64,000 nucleotides of DNA from Scatomonas sp963928055 (GTDB taxonomy: Bacteria; Bacillota; Clostridia; Lachnospirales; Lachnospiraceae). The DNA is taken from positions 1 to 64,000 of the forward strand of contig CAWVDN010000001.1 in NCBI GenBank assembly GCA_963928055.1, given 5' to 3'. Shown here one piece after another: positions 26,100 to 34,548 of the stretch. The translations under genes and the position numbers were made by a program. The notes under the pieces are model-generated. The model was not told where the DNA came from. It made no database searches and was given only the letters and a program-made list of their open reading frames with translations. Every line of letters starts with the position of its first letter. Within the stretch, counting starts at the first letter, position 1.

Positions 26100-27041
26100 A
26101 TGCCGTTTAATCGCAAACCACAGAAGTTCAGCGCATCCATTAAAGAAGTAGAACTGGGATGCGGCGAAAAAGCAGTCAAAATCGGAGGAGCCAGCGTATT
26201 TCCCTTCTATTCCTTTGACGGATCCGAGGGCAACGCTCCCAAGGTAGGCGTTGAGATTTCCGATATGGGTCTTGAGCATGAGCCCGAAGGCGTAAAAGCT
26301 TACTATGCAGGAGCTTCTACTCTGGGCGAGATCGCCAAGAAGGCTGCTGAGATGCCCGGAGGTGATTTTGTTGTACTGCGTCTGGAAGGCGGAGATCCCA
26401 ACGGAGTCAACAAACCCGTAGAGGAGCTGGTTGCAGCTGCCAAGGAAGTAGCTGACGCCATTGACGTTCCCCTGGTAGTGGAGGGCTGCAAGAACGTTGA
26501 AAAAGACAGCGAGCTGCTGCCCAAGGTTGCAGAGGCGCTGCAGGGCAAGAACGTACTGTTAATGTCCGCGAAGGAAGAAGACTACAAGGCTATCGGCGCT
26601 GCCGCAGGTCTGGCTTACGCACAGAAGGTAGGCGCTGAGTCCGCTGTTGATATCAACCTGGCAAAACAGCTGAACGTTGTTCTGACGCAGCTGGGTGTTG
26701 CCGCTGAAAGCATCGTAATGAACGTGGGAACCGCAGCTGTAGGCTACGGCTATGATTACGTGATCTCCACCATGGATCGTGTAAGAGCCGCCGCGCTGTC
26801 CCAGGATGATAAGATGCTTCAGATGCCCATCATCACTCCTGTTGCTTCCGAGACCTGGTCTGTAAAAGAGTCCACGGCTTCTGAGGAAGATGCTCCGGGA
26901 TGGGGTCCTGTAGAGGAGAGAGGTGTCTCCATGGAAGTTCAGACAGCAGCCGCATGTCTGGTATCCGGCTCTGATGCCGTTATTTTGAAACATCCTCAGT
27001 CCGTTGCAACAATCTCTAAGATGATTAAAGAATTAATGTAA
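26100..27041 (+). CDS. acsD: corrinoid iron-sulfur protein small subunit
   Basis: The 313-residue TIM-barrel delta subunit of the corrinoid/iron-sulfur methyl carrier (CdhD type), pairing with AcsC. Seen: FSASIKEVELGCGEKAVKIGG, VVEGCKNVEKDSELLPKVAEAL, AVDINLAKQLNVVLTQLGV and VMNVGTAAVGYGYDYVISTM. The start at 26100 follows AAGGAGGCTTGTTTAAA. It is biased in codon use like acsA and acsB. The order acsB-acsD-acsC-acsE matches known acetogen clusters. Confidence 0.96.
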   Translation: MPFNRKPQKFSASIKEVELGCGEKAVKIGGASVFPFYSFDGSEGNAPKVGVEISDMGLEHEPEGVKAYYAGASTLGEIAKKAAEMPGGDFVVLRLEGGDPNGVNKPVEELVAAAKEVADAIDVPLVVEGCKNVEKDSELLPKVAEALQGKNVLLMSAKEEDYKAIGAAAGLAYAQKVGAESAVDINLAKQLNVVLTQLGVAAESIVMNVGTAAVGYGYDYVISTMDRVRAAALSQDDKMLQMPIITPVASETWSVKESTASEEDAPGWGPVEERGVSMEVQTAAACLVSGSDAVILKHPQSVATISKMIKELM

Positions 27042-27068
27042 TGTGAGAAAAGAGGAGGATAAAAAATC

Positions 27069-28427
27069 ATGGCATTAACAGGTATTCAGATTTTTAAAAT
27101 GACACCCAAGAAAAACTGTAAGGAGTGCGGATGCCCCACCTGTATGGCATTCTCCATGAAGGTAGCGCAGGGCGCCATGGATATTTCCGCATGTCCCCAT
27201 ATGTCAGAGGATGCTCTGGCGCAGCTGTCTGAGGCTACTGCTCCGCCTATGAAGACCATCAAGATCGGTACCGGCGACAACGAGTACAGCCTGGGCGGCG
27301 AGACCGTTCTGTACAGACACGAGAAAACCTTTGTCAGCGAGACCAGATACGCGACTACGGTATGCAGCTGCATGGATGACGCCGCCATCGACGCCAGACT
27401 GGCCAGCGTTGCCAAGGTGGATTACGAGCGTATCGGCGAGAGAATGTACACCGAGCTGGTATACGTAAACTACGCGAAAGACACCGATTCCGCGAAATAT
27501 GTGGAAATGGTCAAGAAAGCCGCTGCTACCGGAAGAACTCTGGTGCTTGGCTGCAAATGCCCGGAGACCGCCAAGGCTGCTCTGGACGTATGCAAGGATG
27601 GAAAGCCCGTTCTCAACGGAGCGGATGCTTCCAACTATGAAGAGATGAGCAAGATCGCCACAGAGGCAGGCGTTGTTCTGGGCGTATCCGGAGCAAACCT
27701 GGACGAGCTGTACGATACCACCGCAGCTCTGGAGAAGCTGGGCAACAAGAACCTGATTCTGGATGTGACCATGGGAACTGTCAAAGAGACCTTTGAGGCT
27801 GCTGTATGCGTACGCCGCGCCGCCATCAAGGACACCGACAGAACCTTCGGATATCCCTCCATCGTAAACGTAGCCGCTCTGGCTCAGGGCGACAAGGCCA
27901 TGCAGCAGGCGCTGGCAGCTGCCTTCACCATGAAGTACGGCTCCATCGTTGCTGTTGAGGAGATGGACTACGCTATGGCTCTGCCCCTGTACGGTCTGAG
28001 ACAGAACCTGTTCACCGACCCGCAGAAGCCCATGAAGGTTGCTCCTGGAATCTACCCGCTGAACGGCGCGGACGAGAATTCTGTCTGCCTGACTACGGTA
28101 GACTTCGCGCTTACATATTTCCTGGTATCCGGCGAGCTGGAGCGCTCCGGCGTTCCCTGCAACCTGGTGATCTCCGATGCCGGCGGACTTTCCGTTCTGA
28201 CTGCATGGGCAGCCGGAAAGCTTTCCTCCACATCTATCTCCACCTACATCAAGGAAGAGGTAGAGGGCAAAGTGAAATCCAGAAAACTGATCATCCCCGG
28301 AAAAGTTGCCGTGCTGAAGGGTGATCTGGAAGCCAAGCTGCCCGGATGGGAAGTGATCGTAGCTCCCCTGGAGGCTGTACAGCTGGTGAAATTCCTGAAA
28401 GATATGCAGGCAAACGGCCAGATCTGA
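27069..28427 (+). CDS. acsC: corrinoid iron-sulfur protein large subunit
   Basis: The gamma subunit that holds the [4Fe-4S] cluster and, with AcsD, the corrinoid that shuttles the methyl group. The 452-residue protein begins with the cluster motif CKECGCPTCMAFSMKVAQG and ACPH. A TIM-barrel follows, then a C-terminal B12-binding domain (VISDAGGLSVLTAWAAGKLS). AGAGGAGG precedes the start. It is followed by a hairpin and acsE. Confidence 0.97.
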   Translation: MALTGIQIFKMTPKKNCKECGCPTCMAFSMKVAQGAMDISACPHMSEDALAQLSEATAPPMKTIKIGTGDNEYSLGGETVLYRHEKTFVSETRYATTVCSCMDDAAIDARLASVAKVDYERIGERMYTELVYVNYAKDTDSAKYVEMVKKAAATGRTLVLGCKCPETAKAALDVCKDGKPVLNGADASNYEEMSKIATEAGVVLGVSGANLDELYDTTAALEKLGNKNLILDVTMGTVKETFEAAVCVRRAAIKDTDRTFGYPSIVNVAALAQGDKAMQQALAAAFTMKYGSIVAVEEMDYAMALPLYGLRQNLFTDPQKPMKVAPGIYPLNGADENSVCLTTVDFALTYFLVSGELERSGVPCNLVISDAGGLSVLTAWAAGKLSSTSISTYIKEEVEGKVKSRKLIIPGKVAVLKGDLEAKLPGWEVIVAPLEAVQLVKFLKDMQANGQI

Positions 28428-28448
28428 TTGCCGCACATCTGCGAATGA

Positions 28449-28481
28449 AAACGAAGGCGGGCCCTGCGCCCACCTTCGTTT
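28449..28481 (+). other. hairpin between acsC and acsE
   Basis: Stem AAACGAAGG (28449-28457) with CCTTCGTTT (28473-28481), extended inward by GGGC/GCCC across a mismatch. It is followed by AAATAAG, not a T-tract, so it is probably an mRNA-stability or processing element. Confidence 0.5.
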
Positions 28482-28505
28482 AAATAAGAAAAAAGGAGAA
28501 AACTT

Positions 28506-29291
28506 ATGGCAAAATTTGTAGTAATTGGAGAAAGAATTTCTGTAACCGCTCCGTCCATTAACAGAGCCTTTGCAGAGAAGGATCCGGAACCGATCCTGGC
28601 AAGAGCAAAACAGCAGCTGGATGCCGGCGCTACCTATCTGGATGTTAACATCGGACCGGCAGAGAACAACGGCGAAGATATCATGAAATGGGCCGTTACT
28701 CTTCTGCAGGAGAACTTTGACAATGTTCCGCTGGCTCTGGATACTGCCAACAAAGCAGCCATCGAGGCCGGTATTTCCGTATACAACAGATCCAAAGGAA
28801 AACCCATCGTTAACTCCGCGGATGCTTCCGGACGTATCGAGTACATCGACCTGGCAGCTGCCAACGATGCCATCGTTATCGCTCTTTGCAACGGCGATGG
28901 AATCGCTAAGGACAATGACGAGCGTATGGCTTACCTGACCACTCTGCTGGAGAGAGGTCTGGAGCACGGCATGGAAGATCAGGATATCTGGTTTGACCCG
29001 CTGTTCGTAGTTGTGAAGGGCATGCAGGACAAGCAGATGCAGGTTCTGGAGTTCATCAAGATGATCTCCGACATGGGACTGAATTCCACCGGCGGTCTGT
29101 CCAATAACTCCAACGGAGCGCCCAAGGCTCTTCGTCCCATCATGGATTCCGCACTGGTTGCTATGTGCATGATGCAGGGCCTTACCTCCGCCATCGTGAA
29201 CCCCAACGACCTGAGACTGATGGAGACCATCAAGTCCTGTGACGTATTCAAGGGCAACACCCTGTACGCGGACTCCTACCTGGAGCTGTAA
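28506..29291 (+). CDS. acsE: methyltetrahydrofolate:corrinoid iron-sulfur protein methyltransferase
   Basis: Moves the methyl group from 5-methyl-THF to the Co(I) corrinoid of AcsCD. The 261-residue pterin-binding TIM barrel shows FVVIGERISVTAPSINRAF, GATYLDVNIGPAENN, LALDTANKAAIEAG, NSADAS and NNSNGAP (substrate Asn). AAAAGGAGAAAACTT precedes the ATG. It ends the first acs transcription unit at a strong terminator. Codon bias is high. Confidence 0.97.
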   Translation: MAKFVVIGERISVTAPSINRAFAEKDPEPILARAKQQLDAGATYLDVNIGPAENNGEDIMKWAVTLLQENFDNVPLALDTANKAAIEAGISVYNRSKGKPIVNSADASGRIEYIDLAAANDAIVIALCNGDGIAKDNDERMAYLTTLLERGLEHGMEDQDIWFDPLFVVVKGMQDKQMQVLEFIKMISDMGLNSTGGLSNNSNGAPKALRPIMDSALVAMCMMQGLTSAIVNPNDLRLMETIKSCDVFKGNTLYADSYLEL

Positions 29292-29312
29292 TTCTTTTCC
29301 CAGGAATCACCG

Positions 29313-29360
29313 AGCCGCTGTCAACAGCTGTAAAAGCCGCTGCTGACAGCGGCTTTTTCT
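29313..29360 (+). terminator. terminator after acsE
   Basis: A 16-bp stem AGCCGCTGTCAACAGC (29313-29328) with GCTGCTGACAGCGGCT, one mismatch, followed by TTTTCT. It ends the acsA-acsE unit. Confidence 0.85.
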
Positions 29361-29424
29361 GTTCCGGGGCACAGAATGTACAGAAAAGAATACGTTCCCG
29401 GGGTTGTATCCTGCGGTTGGGCGA

Positions 29425-29453
29425 TTGAAAAAAAGGCAGAATTATGGTAAGAT
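29425..29453 (+). promoter_or_regulatory. promoter of the acsV unit
   Basis: TTGAAA (29425-29430), 17 bases, TAAGAT (29448-29453). A GGGCCTTCGGAAGGCCC hairpin follows in the leader just before acsV. Confidence 0.65.
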
Positions 29454-29551
29454 AACCATATTGTATACCGGAAAAAACGGGGGATTTTACGCGGTTGATA
29501 CCGCCGGGCCTTCGGAAGGCCCGGGTTATGGATGAGAGGAGGATGTTTCAG

Positions 29552-31495
29552 ATGTTTAAGGTTACCTTTCAGTTGGAAGGGGCAGGGGCAGTGGAGGCGT
29601 TTGCCCAGGAAGATGAAAATCTTCTGAACGTTGCCCAGAAGTCCAACGTAGCCATTGACGCTCCGTGTTCCGGAAACGGAATGTGCGGAAAATGCAAAGT
29701 CAGACTGGTAAGCGGAGAATTGGATTCCAAAAAGACCCGCCACATCACGGAGGAGGAGTACGCGGAGGGCTGGCGCCTGGCCTGCTGCAGCAAGATCATC
29801 GGGGATGTGACTGTGGAAGTGCCGGATATCGCTTCCGCCTACAGAAGCCGTATGAAGGTCGCGGATCTGAGTTCCCGTCAGGAAGTGGAACTGTTTGAGA
29901 ATACCAAGAAACAGGTGGAGGATGCCGGCATTCTGCTGAAAAACAGCATGAGCGTGCTGGAGATCCAGATGGAAGAGCCCTCCCTGGACGACACCATGCC
30001 GGATAACGAGCGGTTTGAGTGGGCAGTGGAAGCAGCTACAGGGATCGAGCACGTGCGGATCCCCTATTCCGTGCTGCATAAAATGGCGCATGTATTCCGG
30101 AAAAATCATTTTCATGTGCAGTGCGTGGTGAGGAAGACCAGCAAAGATGTGTTTGTCTACGATATCCTTCCGGCAGGGGAAAAACCTGTGATCGGCGGAC
30201 TGGCGGTGGATATCGGGACCACTACGGTTTCCGCCATCCTGATGAACATGGAAACCGGGGAGATCCTGGCCAAGGCTTCTTCCGGCAACGGCCAGATCCG
30301 TTACGGAGCCGATGTGATCAACCGGATCATTGAATCCCAGAAGCCCGGAGGCGGCAAGCGGCTGCAGAAAGCGGTGATCACAGAGACCATTAATCCTCTG
30401 ATCGACGAAATGTGCCGCAGCATTCAGTTCCCCAAGGAACATATTTACCGGATGGCGGTGGCGGGAAATACCACCATGAACCATCTGCTGATGGGTGTGG
30501 ACGCGGATCCCATTCGGATGGAGCCCTACATTCCCACCTTCTTTAAGACGAATTCCTTATTTGCTTCGGATATCGGGATCGATATTCATCCGGACGCCCA
30601 TATCATCGTGGCGCCCAATATCGGCAGCTATGTGGGAGGCGACATTACGGCGGGAGCCTTTGTGAGCCTGATCTGGAACCGCCCGGAGATGTCCCTGTTC
30701 ATTGATCTGGGGACCAACGGGGAGCTGGTGTTCGGAAATTCCGATTTCCTGATGAGCTGTGCCTGCTCCGCGGGACCGGCCTTTGAGGGCGGAGATATCA
30801 GCTGCGGTATGCGGGCTACAGACGGAGCCATTGAGGCCTGCACCATCGATCCGGATACCATGGAGCCGCATTTTTCCGTCATCGGCGACGAGGGCACCAA
30901 GCCGGTAGGCATCTGCGGATCCGGCATCATTGATATTATCGCGGAACTGTTTACCTGCGGCATCATCAATGCCAAGGGAAAATTCGTCCGGGAGGGCGAA
31001 AGGATCCGCCACGACAAATACGGCATGGGCAGTTATGTGCTGGCCTTTGAGAAGGACGCGGGAAGCGTCAAGGATGTGGAGATCACCGAGGTGGATATCG
31101 ACAATTTTATCCGGGCCAAGGGAGCCATTTTCTCCGCCATCCGCACCATGCTGAAATCTCTGGATTTTACTGTGGATATGATCGACGACGTCTATGTGGC
31201 AGGCGGCATCGGCAGCGGCATCAATATGCGCAACGCGGTGAACATCGGCATGTTCCCGGATATCCCGGTGGAAAAGTTCCATTACATTGGCAACTCTTCC
31301 CTTACGGGCGCTTACTCCATGCTGCTGTCCACCCAGGCGGAGCGCAAGGTGTACGAGGTGGCCAGAAATATGACCTATCTGGAACTGTCCACGGTGCCCA
31401 CCTATATGGATGAGTTTGTGGGAGCCTGCTTCCTTCCCCATACGGACAGCGAGATGTTCCCCAGCGTACATCTGAAAGAATCGATCAGGAGTTGA
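29552..31495 (+). CDS. acsV: corrinoid activation protein AcsV (RACE family)
   Basis: An ATP-dependent reductase that restores inactive Co(II) corrinoid of AcsCD to Co(I). The 647-residue protein has an N-terminal [2Fe-2S] ferredoxin domain (APCSGNGMCGKCKV with a later ACC) and a linker. A C-terminal ASKHA-type ATPase region follows (GGLAVDIGTTTVSAIL, VAGNTTMNHLLMG, IDLGTNGELVFGN, CSAGPAFEGGDI, YVAGGIGSGIN). The ATG at 29552 is chosen because GAGAGGAGG ends 9 bases upstream. It is 4 bases before the DUF3786 gene. Transcription is probably separate from acsA-E. Confidence 0.93.
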   Translation: MFKVTFQLEGAGAVEAFAQEDENLLNVAQKSNVAIDAPCSGNGMCGKCKVRLVSGELDSKKTRHITEEEYAEGWRLACCSKIIGDVTVEVPDIASAYRSRMKVADLSSRQEVELFENTKKQVEDAGILLKNSMSVLEIQMEEPSLDDTMPDNERFEWAVEAATGIEHVRIPYSVLHKMAHVFRKNHFHVQCVVRKTSKDVFVYDILPAGEKPVIGGLAVDIGTTTVSAILMNMETGEILAKASSGNGQIRYGADVINRIIESQKPGGGKRLQKAVITETINPLIDEMCRSIQFPKEHIYRMAVAGNTTMNHLLMGVDADPIRMEPYIPTFFKTNSLFASDIGIDIHPDAHIIVAPNIGSYVGGDITAGAFVSLIWNRPEMSLFIDLGTNGELVFGNSDFLMSCACSAGPAFEGGDISCGMRATDGAIEACTIDPDTMEPHFSVIGDEGTKPVGICGSGIIDIIAELFTCGIINAKGKFVREGERIRHDKYGMGSYVLAFEKDAGSVKDVEITEVDIDNFIRAKGAIFSAIRTMLKSLDFTVDMIDDVYVAGGIGSGINMRNAVNIGMFPDIPVEKFHYIGNSSLTGAYSMLLSTQAERKVYEVARNMTYLELSTVPTYMDEFVGACFLPHTDSEMFPSVHLKESIRS

Positions 31496-31499
31496 AATT

Positions 31500-32144
31500 A
31501 TGGATTTTCCTTACGAAAAAGACAGCAAAGAGCGGATGCCCTACGAGCATTACATGGAGATCTACCGTGGACTGAAGCCGGAGGACATCAGCAGCAGAAC
31601 CAATATTCCTTATGATGAGGAGACACAGACATTTACCCTCCGTCTGATGGGAGTTACCTATCAGGTGTCCTGGCCGGATTATGAAGTCCGGCACCTGGAC
31701 CGGGAGGATCTTCAGTATTATCCCCTGGAGGGAGCGCCCAATGCCAGGATCCTGGTGCTGCGCTACCTTACGGAGGGGGCAGCCGCGCCGGCTTCCGGGA
31801 AATATCTTACCTATCGGGAGGTTCCCTGGGGCGAGGTGTATTTTAAACAGTTTCAGGGCCGTTGCCTTTTCAGGCTGGCATACGGTTTTGGAAATAAATT
31901 GCAGAAGTTCAGAGAGATCATGGACAGGCTCGGAGCAAAGGAGCTTCCCCACGGGGACGCCGGCTATGAGTTTGAGTTCCTGAACGGTCTGTACCTGCAG
32001 TTCCTTCTCTGGGAGGGGGATGAGGAATTTCCGCCCTCTGCCCAGATCCTCTTCTCCGATAACTTTCCTGTGGCTTTTGTTATGGGAGAAGACATGGCGG
32101 TGGTGGGCGATGTGTCCATCGGCGCGCTGAAAGCTTTAAGTTAA
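31500..32144 (+). CDS. DUF3786 domain protein
   Basis: A 214-residue protein matching the DUF3786 pattern (TFTLRLMGVTYQVSWPDY...ILVLRYLTEG...YLTYREVPWGEVYFKQF, and a C-terminal FPPSAQILFSDNF). No metal-binding Cys or enzyme motif stands out. Such proteins occur in acetogens and other corrinoid users. Here it is encoded 4 bases after acsV, which suggests a role in corrinoid protein activation or folding; this is inference only. Confidence 0.82.
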   Translation: MDFPYEKDSKERMPYEHYMEIYRGLKPEDISSRTNIPYDEETQTFTLRLMGVTYQVSWPDYEVRHLDREDLQYYPLEGAPNARILVLRYLTEGAAAPASGKYLTYREVPWGEVYFKQFQGRCLFRLAYGFGNKLQKFREIMDRLGAKELPHGDAGYEFEFLNGLYLQFLLWEGDEEFPPSAQILFSDNFPVAFVMGEDMAVVGDVSIGALKALS

Positions 32145-32165
32145 GTTTCAATTTCATAGTGTCAC

Positions 32166-32270
32166 AATAGTAGAGTAAATATTGCGCGTAAAGTGTCCCA
32201 AGGATGGGAAGTTGCCTGGGAACGAAGGGAGCGGAGGCTTCCACGATGCAATGTTGCGTCCGCTACTGCA
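32166..32270 (+). ncRNA. tetrahydrofolate (THF) riboswitch upstream of folT
   Basis: The leader of folT contains the conserved THF-aptamer segments in order: AGAGTAAATATTGCGCGTAAAG, split here around GCGCGTAAAGTG, then GATGGGAAGTTGCC, GAACGAAGGGAGCGGAGG and GATGCAATG...GCGTCCGCTACT. The outer stem pairs AGTAG with CTACT. Known class: THF riboswitches typically precede folT in Firmicutes. About 75 bases of expression platform follow, including GTGTAGTAAC, which could pair alternatively with the P1 strand. Ligand control of folT, and perhaps of fchA-folD by read-through, is inferred. Confidence 0.88.
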
Positions 32271-32343
32271 TTAGAGATGATAGACACACGATCTTCTTTG
32301 GTGTAGTAACTGCTGCGCCGCTATGAAAAAAGGAGGTTGTGTG

Positions 32344-32901
32344 ATGAAACAACAGATGAGCATCAAAACCGTTGCCGCTGCCGCAGTGCTGGTGGCAATG
32401 AACATTATCTTATCCAGGGTATTCGCCATAAATGTAGGGCCTACCCTGCGTATCACCCTCAGTACCACGCCGGTCTTTCTGGCAGGGCTCTGGTTCGGCC
32501 CGGCAGTGGGCGGCATCTGCGGCGGCGTGGGGGATCTCCTGGGCAGTCTGTTCCAGGGATACGCCCCCAATCCGCTGATCCTGGGGGCGGCAGTTCTCTG
32601 CGGCCTGATTCCCGGACTTATGAAAAATTATGTATTTCATAATAAGATCCGTTACTGGAAGATCCTGGTGATCGTTGCCCTTCACGGCCTGGTTGGTTCC
32701 ATGGGCCTGACGTTGCTGGGGCTGCACCTGATGTACGGAAGGCCTTTGGCGGAACTCTTTGTCACCCGGGCGGTCCAGACCGTGGCCCTGGTGGTGGTGA
32801 ACTCGATTCTGGTGAACTTGCTTTACAGCAGTCCGCTGACGGTTTTTGTAAACCGGATGTTCTTTCATGTGGAAGCCAGAGCCGGACGAGCGGTCCGGTA
32901 A
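32344..32901 (+). CDS. folT: folate ECF transporter S component FolT
   Basis: A substrate-binding membrane subunit of an energy-coupling-factor transporter for folates. The 185-residue polytopic protein begins KTVAAAAVLVAMNIILSRVF and has GPTLRITLSTTPVFLAGLWF and GGICGGVGDLLGSL, as in FolT. The ATG at 32344 follows AAAAGGAGG; an upstream in-frame ATG at 32323 would overlap that ribosome-binding site. The THF riboswitch in its leader independently supports the assignment. The shared EcfAA'T module is not in this window. Confidence 0.93.
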   Translation: MKQQMSIKTVAAAAVLVAMNIILSRVFAINVGPTLRITLSTTPVFLAGLWFGPAVGGICGGVGDLLGSLFQGYAPNPLILGAAVLCGLIPGLMKNYVFHNKIRYWKILVIVALHGLVGSMGLTLLGLHLMYGRPLAELFVTRAVQTVALVVVNSILVNLLYSSPLTVFVNRMFFHVEARAGRAVR

Positions 32902-32985
32902 AGAAAGAAACAAAAAAGCCGCAAAACCGGGAATTCTGCCCGGAAAACAGCCTGAAAAATGTGTGTAGAAAGGTGGAAAAGTAAA

Positions 32986-33615
32986 ATGGGTTACGCAGCA
33001 AAGGGATGTGATGAGTTTGTAGAGGTTCTTGCCTCTAAAGCACCAGTCCCCGGAGGAGGAGGCGCTTCCGCTCTGGTAGGAGCTGTAGGGGCGGCCCTCT
33101 GCAACATGGTGGGAAATCTCACCGTAGGAAAAAAGAAGTACGCGGATGTGGAAGCGGAACTGAAGGAACTGATGGAGCAGGTAACTGCCATTCAGAACCG
33201 TTTTCTCCAGCTGATCGACGAGGACGCGGAAAGCTTCGCCCCGCTGGCCAAGGCTTACGGGCTGCCCTCCGGAACCGAAGAGGAAAAGGCGGAGAAGGCC
33301 AGAGTGATGGAGATCTGTCTGAACGATGCCTGTGGAGTGCCCATGGAGATCATGGAGAACTGCTGCCGCGCGCTGGATCTGATAGAAGTGTTTGCCGCCA
33401 AGGGTTCTCTTCTGGCAGTCAGCGACGCGGGAGTAGCCGCCGCCTGCTGCCGGTCCGCGCTGAAGGGCGCCAGCCTGAATATTTACATCAATACCAAGAG
33501 CATGAAAGACCGGACCAGAGCGGAGGAGCTGAACAGCAAATGCGACGAGATGATCCGCCGGTACAGTGAAAAGGCGGAAGCGATTTTTGACAGCGTTCTG
33601 GAAAAGCTGAAATAA
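32986..33615 (+). CDS. fchA: methenyltetrahydrofolate cyclohydrolase FchA
   Basis: Interconverts 10-formyl-THF and 5,10-methenyl-THF in the methyl branch. The 209-residue all-helical FTCD-C/FchA family protein has FVEVLASKAPVPGGGGASAL, then GNLTVGKKKY and LLAVSDAGVAAACCRSALKGA with SLNIYIN. The ATG at 32986 follows AGAAAGGTGG. It is 13 bases before folD, a common pairing in acetogens although FolD can carry both activities. Confidence 0.93.
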   Translation: MGYAAKGCDEFVEVLASKAPVPGGGGASALVGAVGAALCNMVGNLTVGKKKYADVEAELKELMEQVTAIQNRFLQLIDEDAESFAPLAKAYGLPSGTEEEKAEKARVMEICLNDACGVPMEIMENCCRALDLIEVFAAKGSLLAVSDAGVAAACCRSALKGASLNIYINTKSMKDRTRAEELNSKCDEMIRRYSEKAEAIFDSVLEKLK

Positions 33616-33628
33616 AGGAGGTGAGCAG

Positions 33629-34480
33629 ATGGCCAGACAATTACTGGGAAAAGAAGTGACAGCTGCTTTAAATGAAAAGATCAAAGGCCAGGTGGCTGAG
33701 CTGAAAGAAAAAGGAGTGGAACCTACCCTGGGGATCATTCGGGTAGGCGAGCGGGAAGACGATCTCTCCTATGAGAGAGGAGCGGTCAAGCGCTGTGAGA
33801 CCCTGGGAGTTTCCTGCAAAAAGATCCTGCTTCCGGCGGACGTAAGCCAGGAAGCCCTCATGGAGGCAGTCCGCCAGGTCAACGAGGACGACGGGATCCA
33901 CGGCGTGCTGATCTTCCGTCCTCTGCCGAAGCACCTGGATGAGGAGGCGGTGATCCGGGCCCTGGATCCCGCGAAAGATGTGGACGGCATTACCGACGGG
34001 TCTCTGGTGGGCGTGTTTGCCGGAAGAGAACAGGGCTTCCCGCCGTGTACGCCCCAGGCCTGCATGGAGATCCTGGATCACTACCAGATCGACTGTACAG
34101 GCAAGAAGGCCGTGGTAGTAGGCAGGAGCCTTGTGGTGGGAAAACCGGCGGCCATGATGCTGGTGAAGAAAAACGCTACGGTTACCATCTGCCATACAAG
34201 GACCAAGGACATGCCCTCTGTAGTGAAAGAGGCGGATATCGTTCTCGTAGCCGCGGGAAGAGCCGGGGTGGTGGACGAGACCTACGTTTCTCCGGGCCAG
34301 ATCATTCTGGATGTGGGCATCAATGTCAACGATCAGGGCAAGCTCTGCGGAGATGTAGCCTATGATCGGGTGGAGCCTATCGTGGAGGCCATTACCCCGG
34401 TCCCCGGCGGTGTGGGAAGCGTGACCACCTCGGTACTGGTGGGGCATGTGGTGGAAGCCGCACGCAGAAAATATAAATAA
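33629..34480 (+). CDS. folD: methylenetetrahydrofolate dehydrogenase/cyclohydrolase FolD
   Basis: Oxidises or reduces methylene/methenyl-THF, and usually also hydrolyses methenyl-THF. The 283-residue protein shows LGIIRVGEREDDLSYERGAVK (catalytic Lys region), KDVDGITDGSLVG, PPCTPQACMEIL, the Rossmann motif VVVGRSLVVGKPAAMML and TPVPGGVGSVTTSVL. Usual FolDs have YVxxK in the active site; here it reads DDLSYERGAVK, so Tyr and Lys are conserved with altered spacing. AGGAGGTGAGCAG precedes the start. Confidence 0.95.
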   Translation: MARQLLGKEVTAALNEKIKGQVAELKEKGVEPTLGIIRVGEREDDLSYERGAVKRCETLGVSCKKILLPADVSQEALMEAVRQVNEDDGIHGVLIFRPLPKHLDEEAVIRALDPAKDVDGITDGSLVGVFAGREQGFPPCTPQACMEILDHYQIDCTGKKAVVVGRSLVVGKPAAMMLVKKNATVTICHTRTKDMPSVVKEADIVLVAAGRAGVVDETYVSPGQIILDVGINVNDQGKLCGDVAYDRVEPIVEAITPVPGGVGSVTTSVLVGHVVEAARRKYK

Positions 34481-34494
34481 GAAGGCCATGACAC

Positions 34495-34534
34495 AAAAAG
34501 GCCGGGCGTCCGAAAGAGGACTGCCCGGCCTTTT
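34495..34534. terminator. bidirectional terminator between folD and the UroD gene
   Basis: A 12-bp stem AAAAGGCCGGGC with GCCCGGCCTTTT, A-run on the left and T-run on the right. Confidence 0.88.
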
Positions 34535-34548
34535 CCGCAGGGTACAGA

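Noticed and set aside
27204..28967. 587-codon open frame antisense to acsC and acsE
   Set aside because: It crosses two real genes and their hairpin on the opposite strand; no start signal and no domain.
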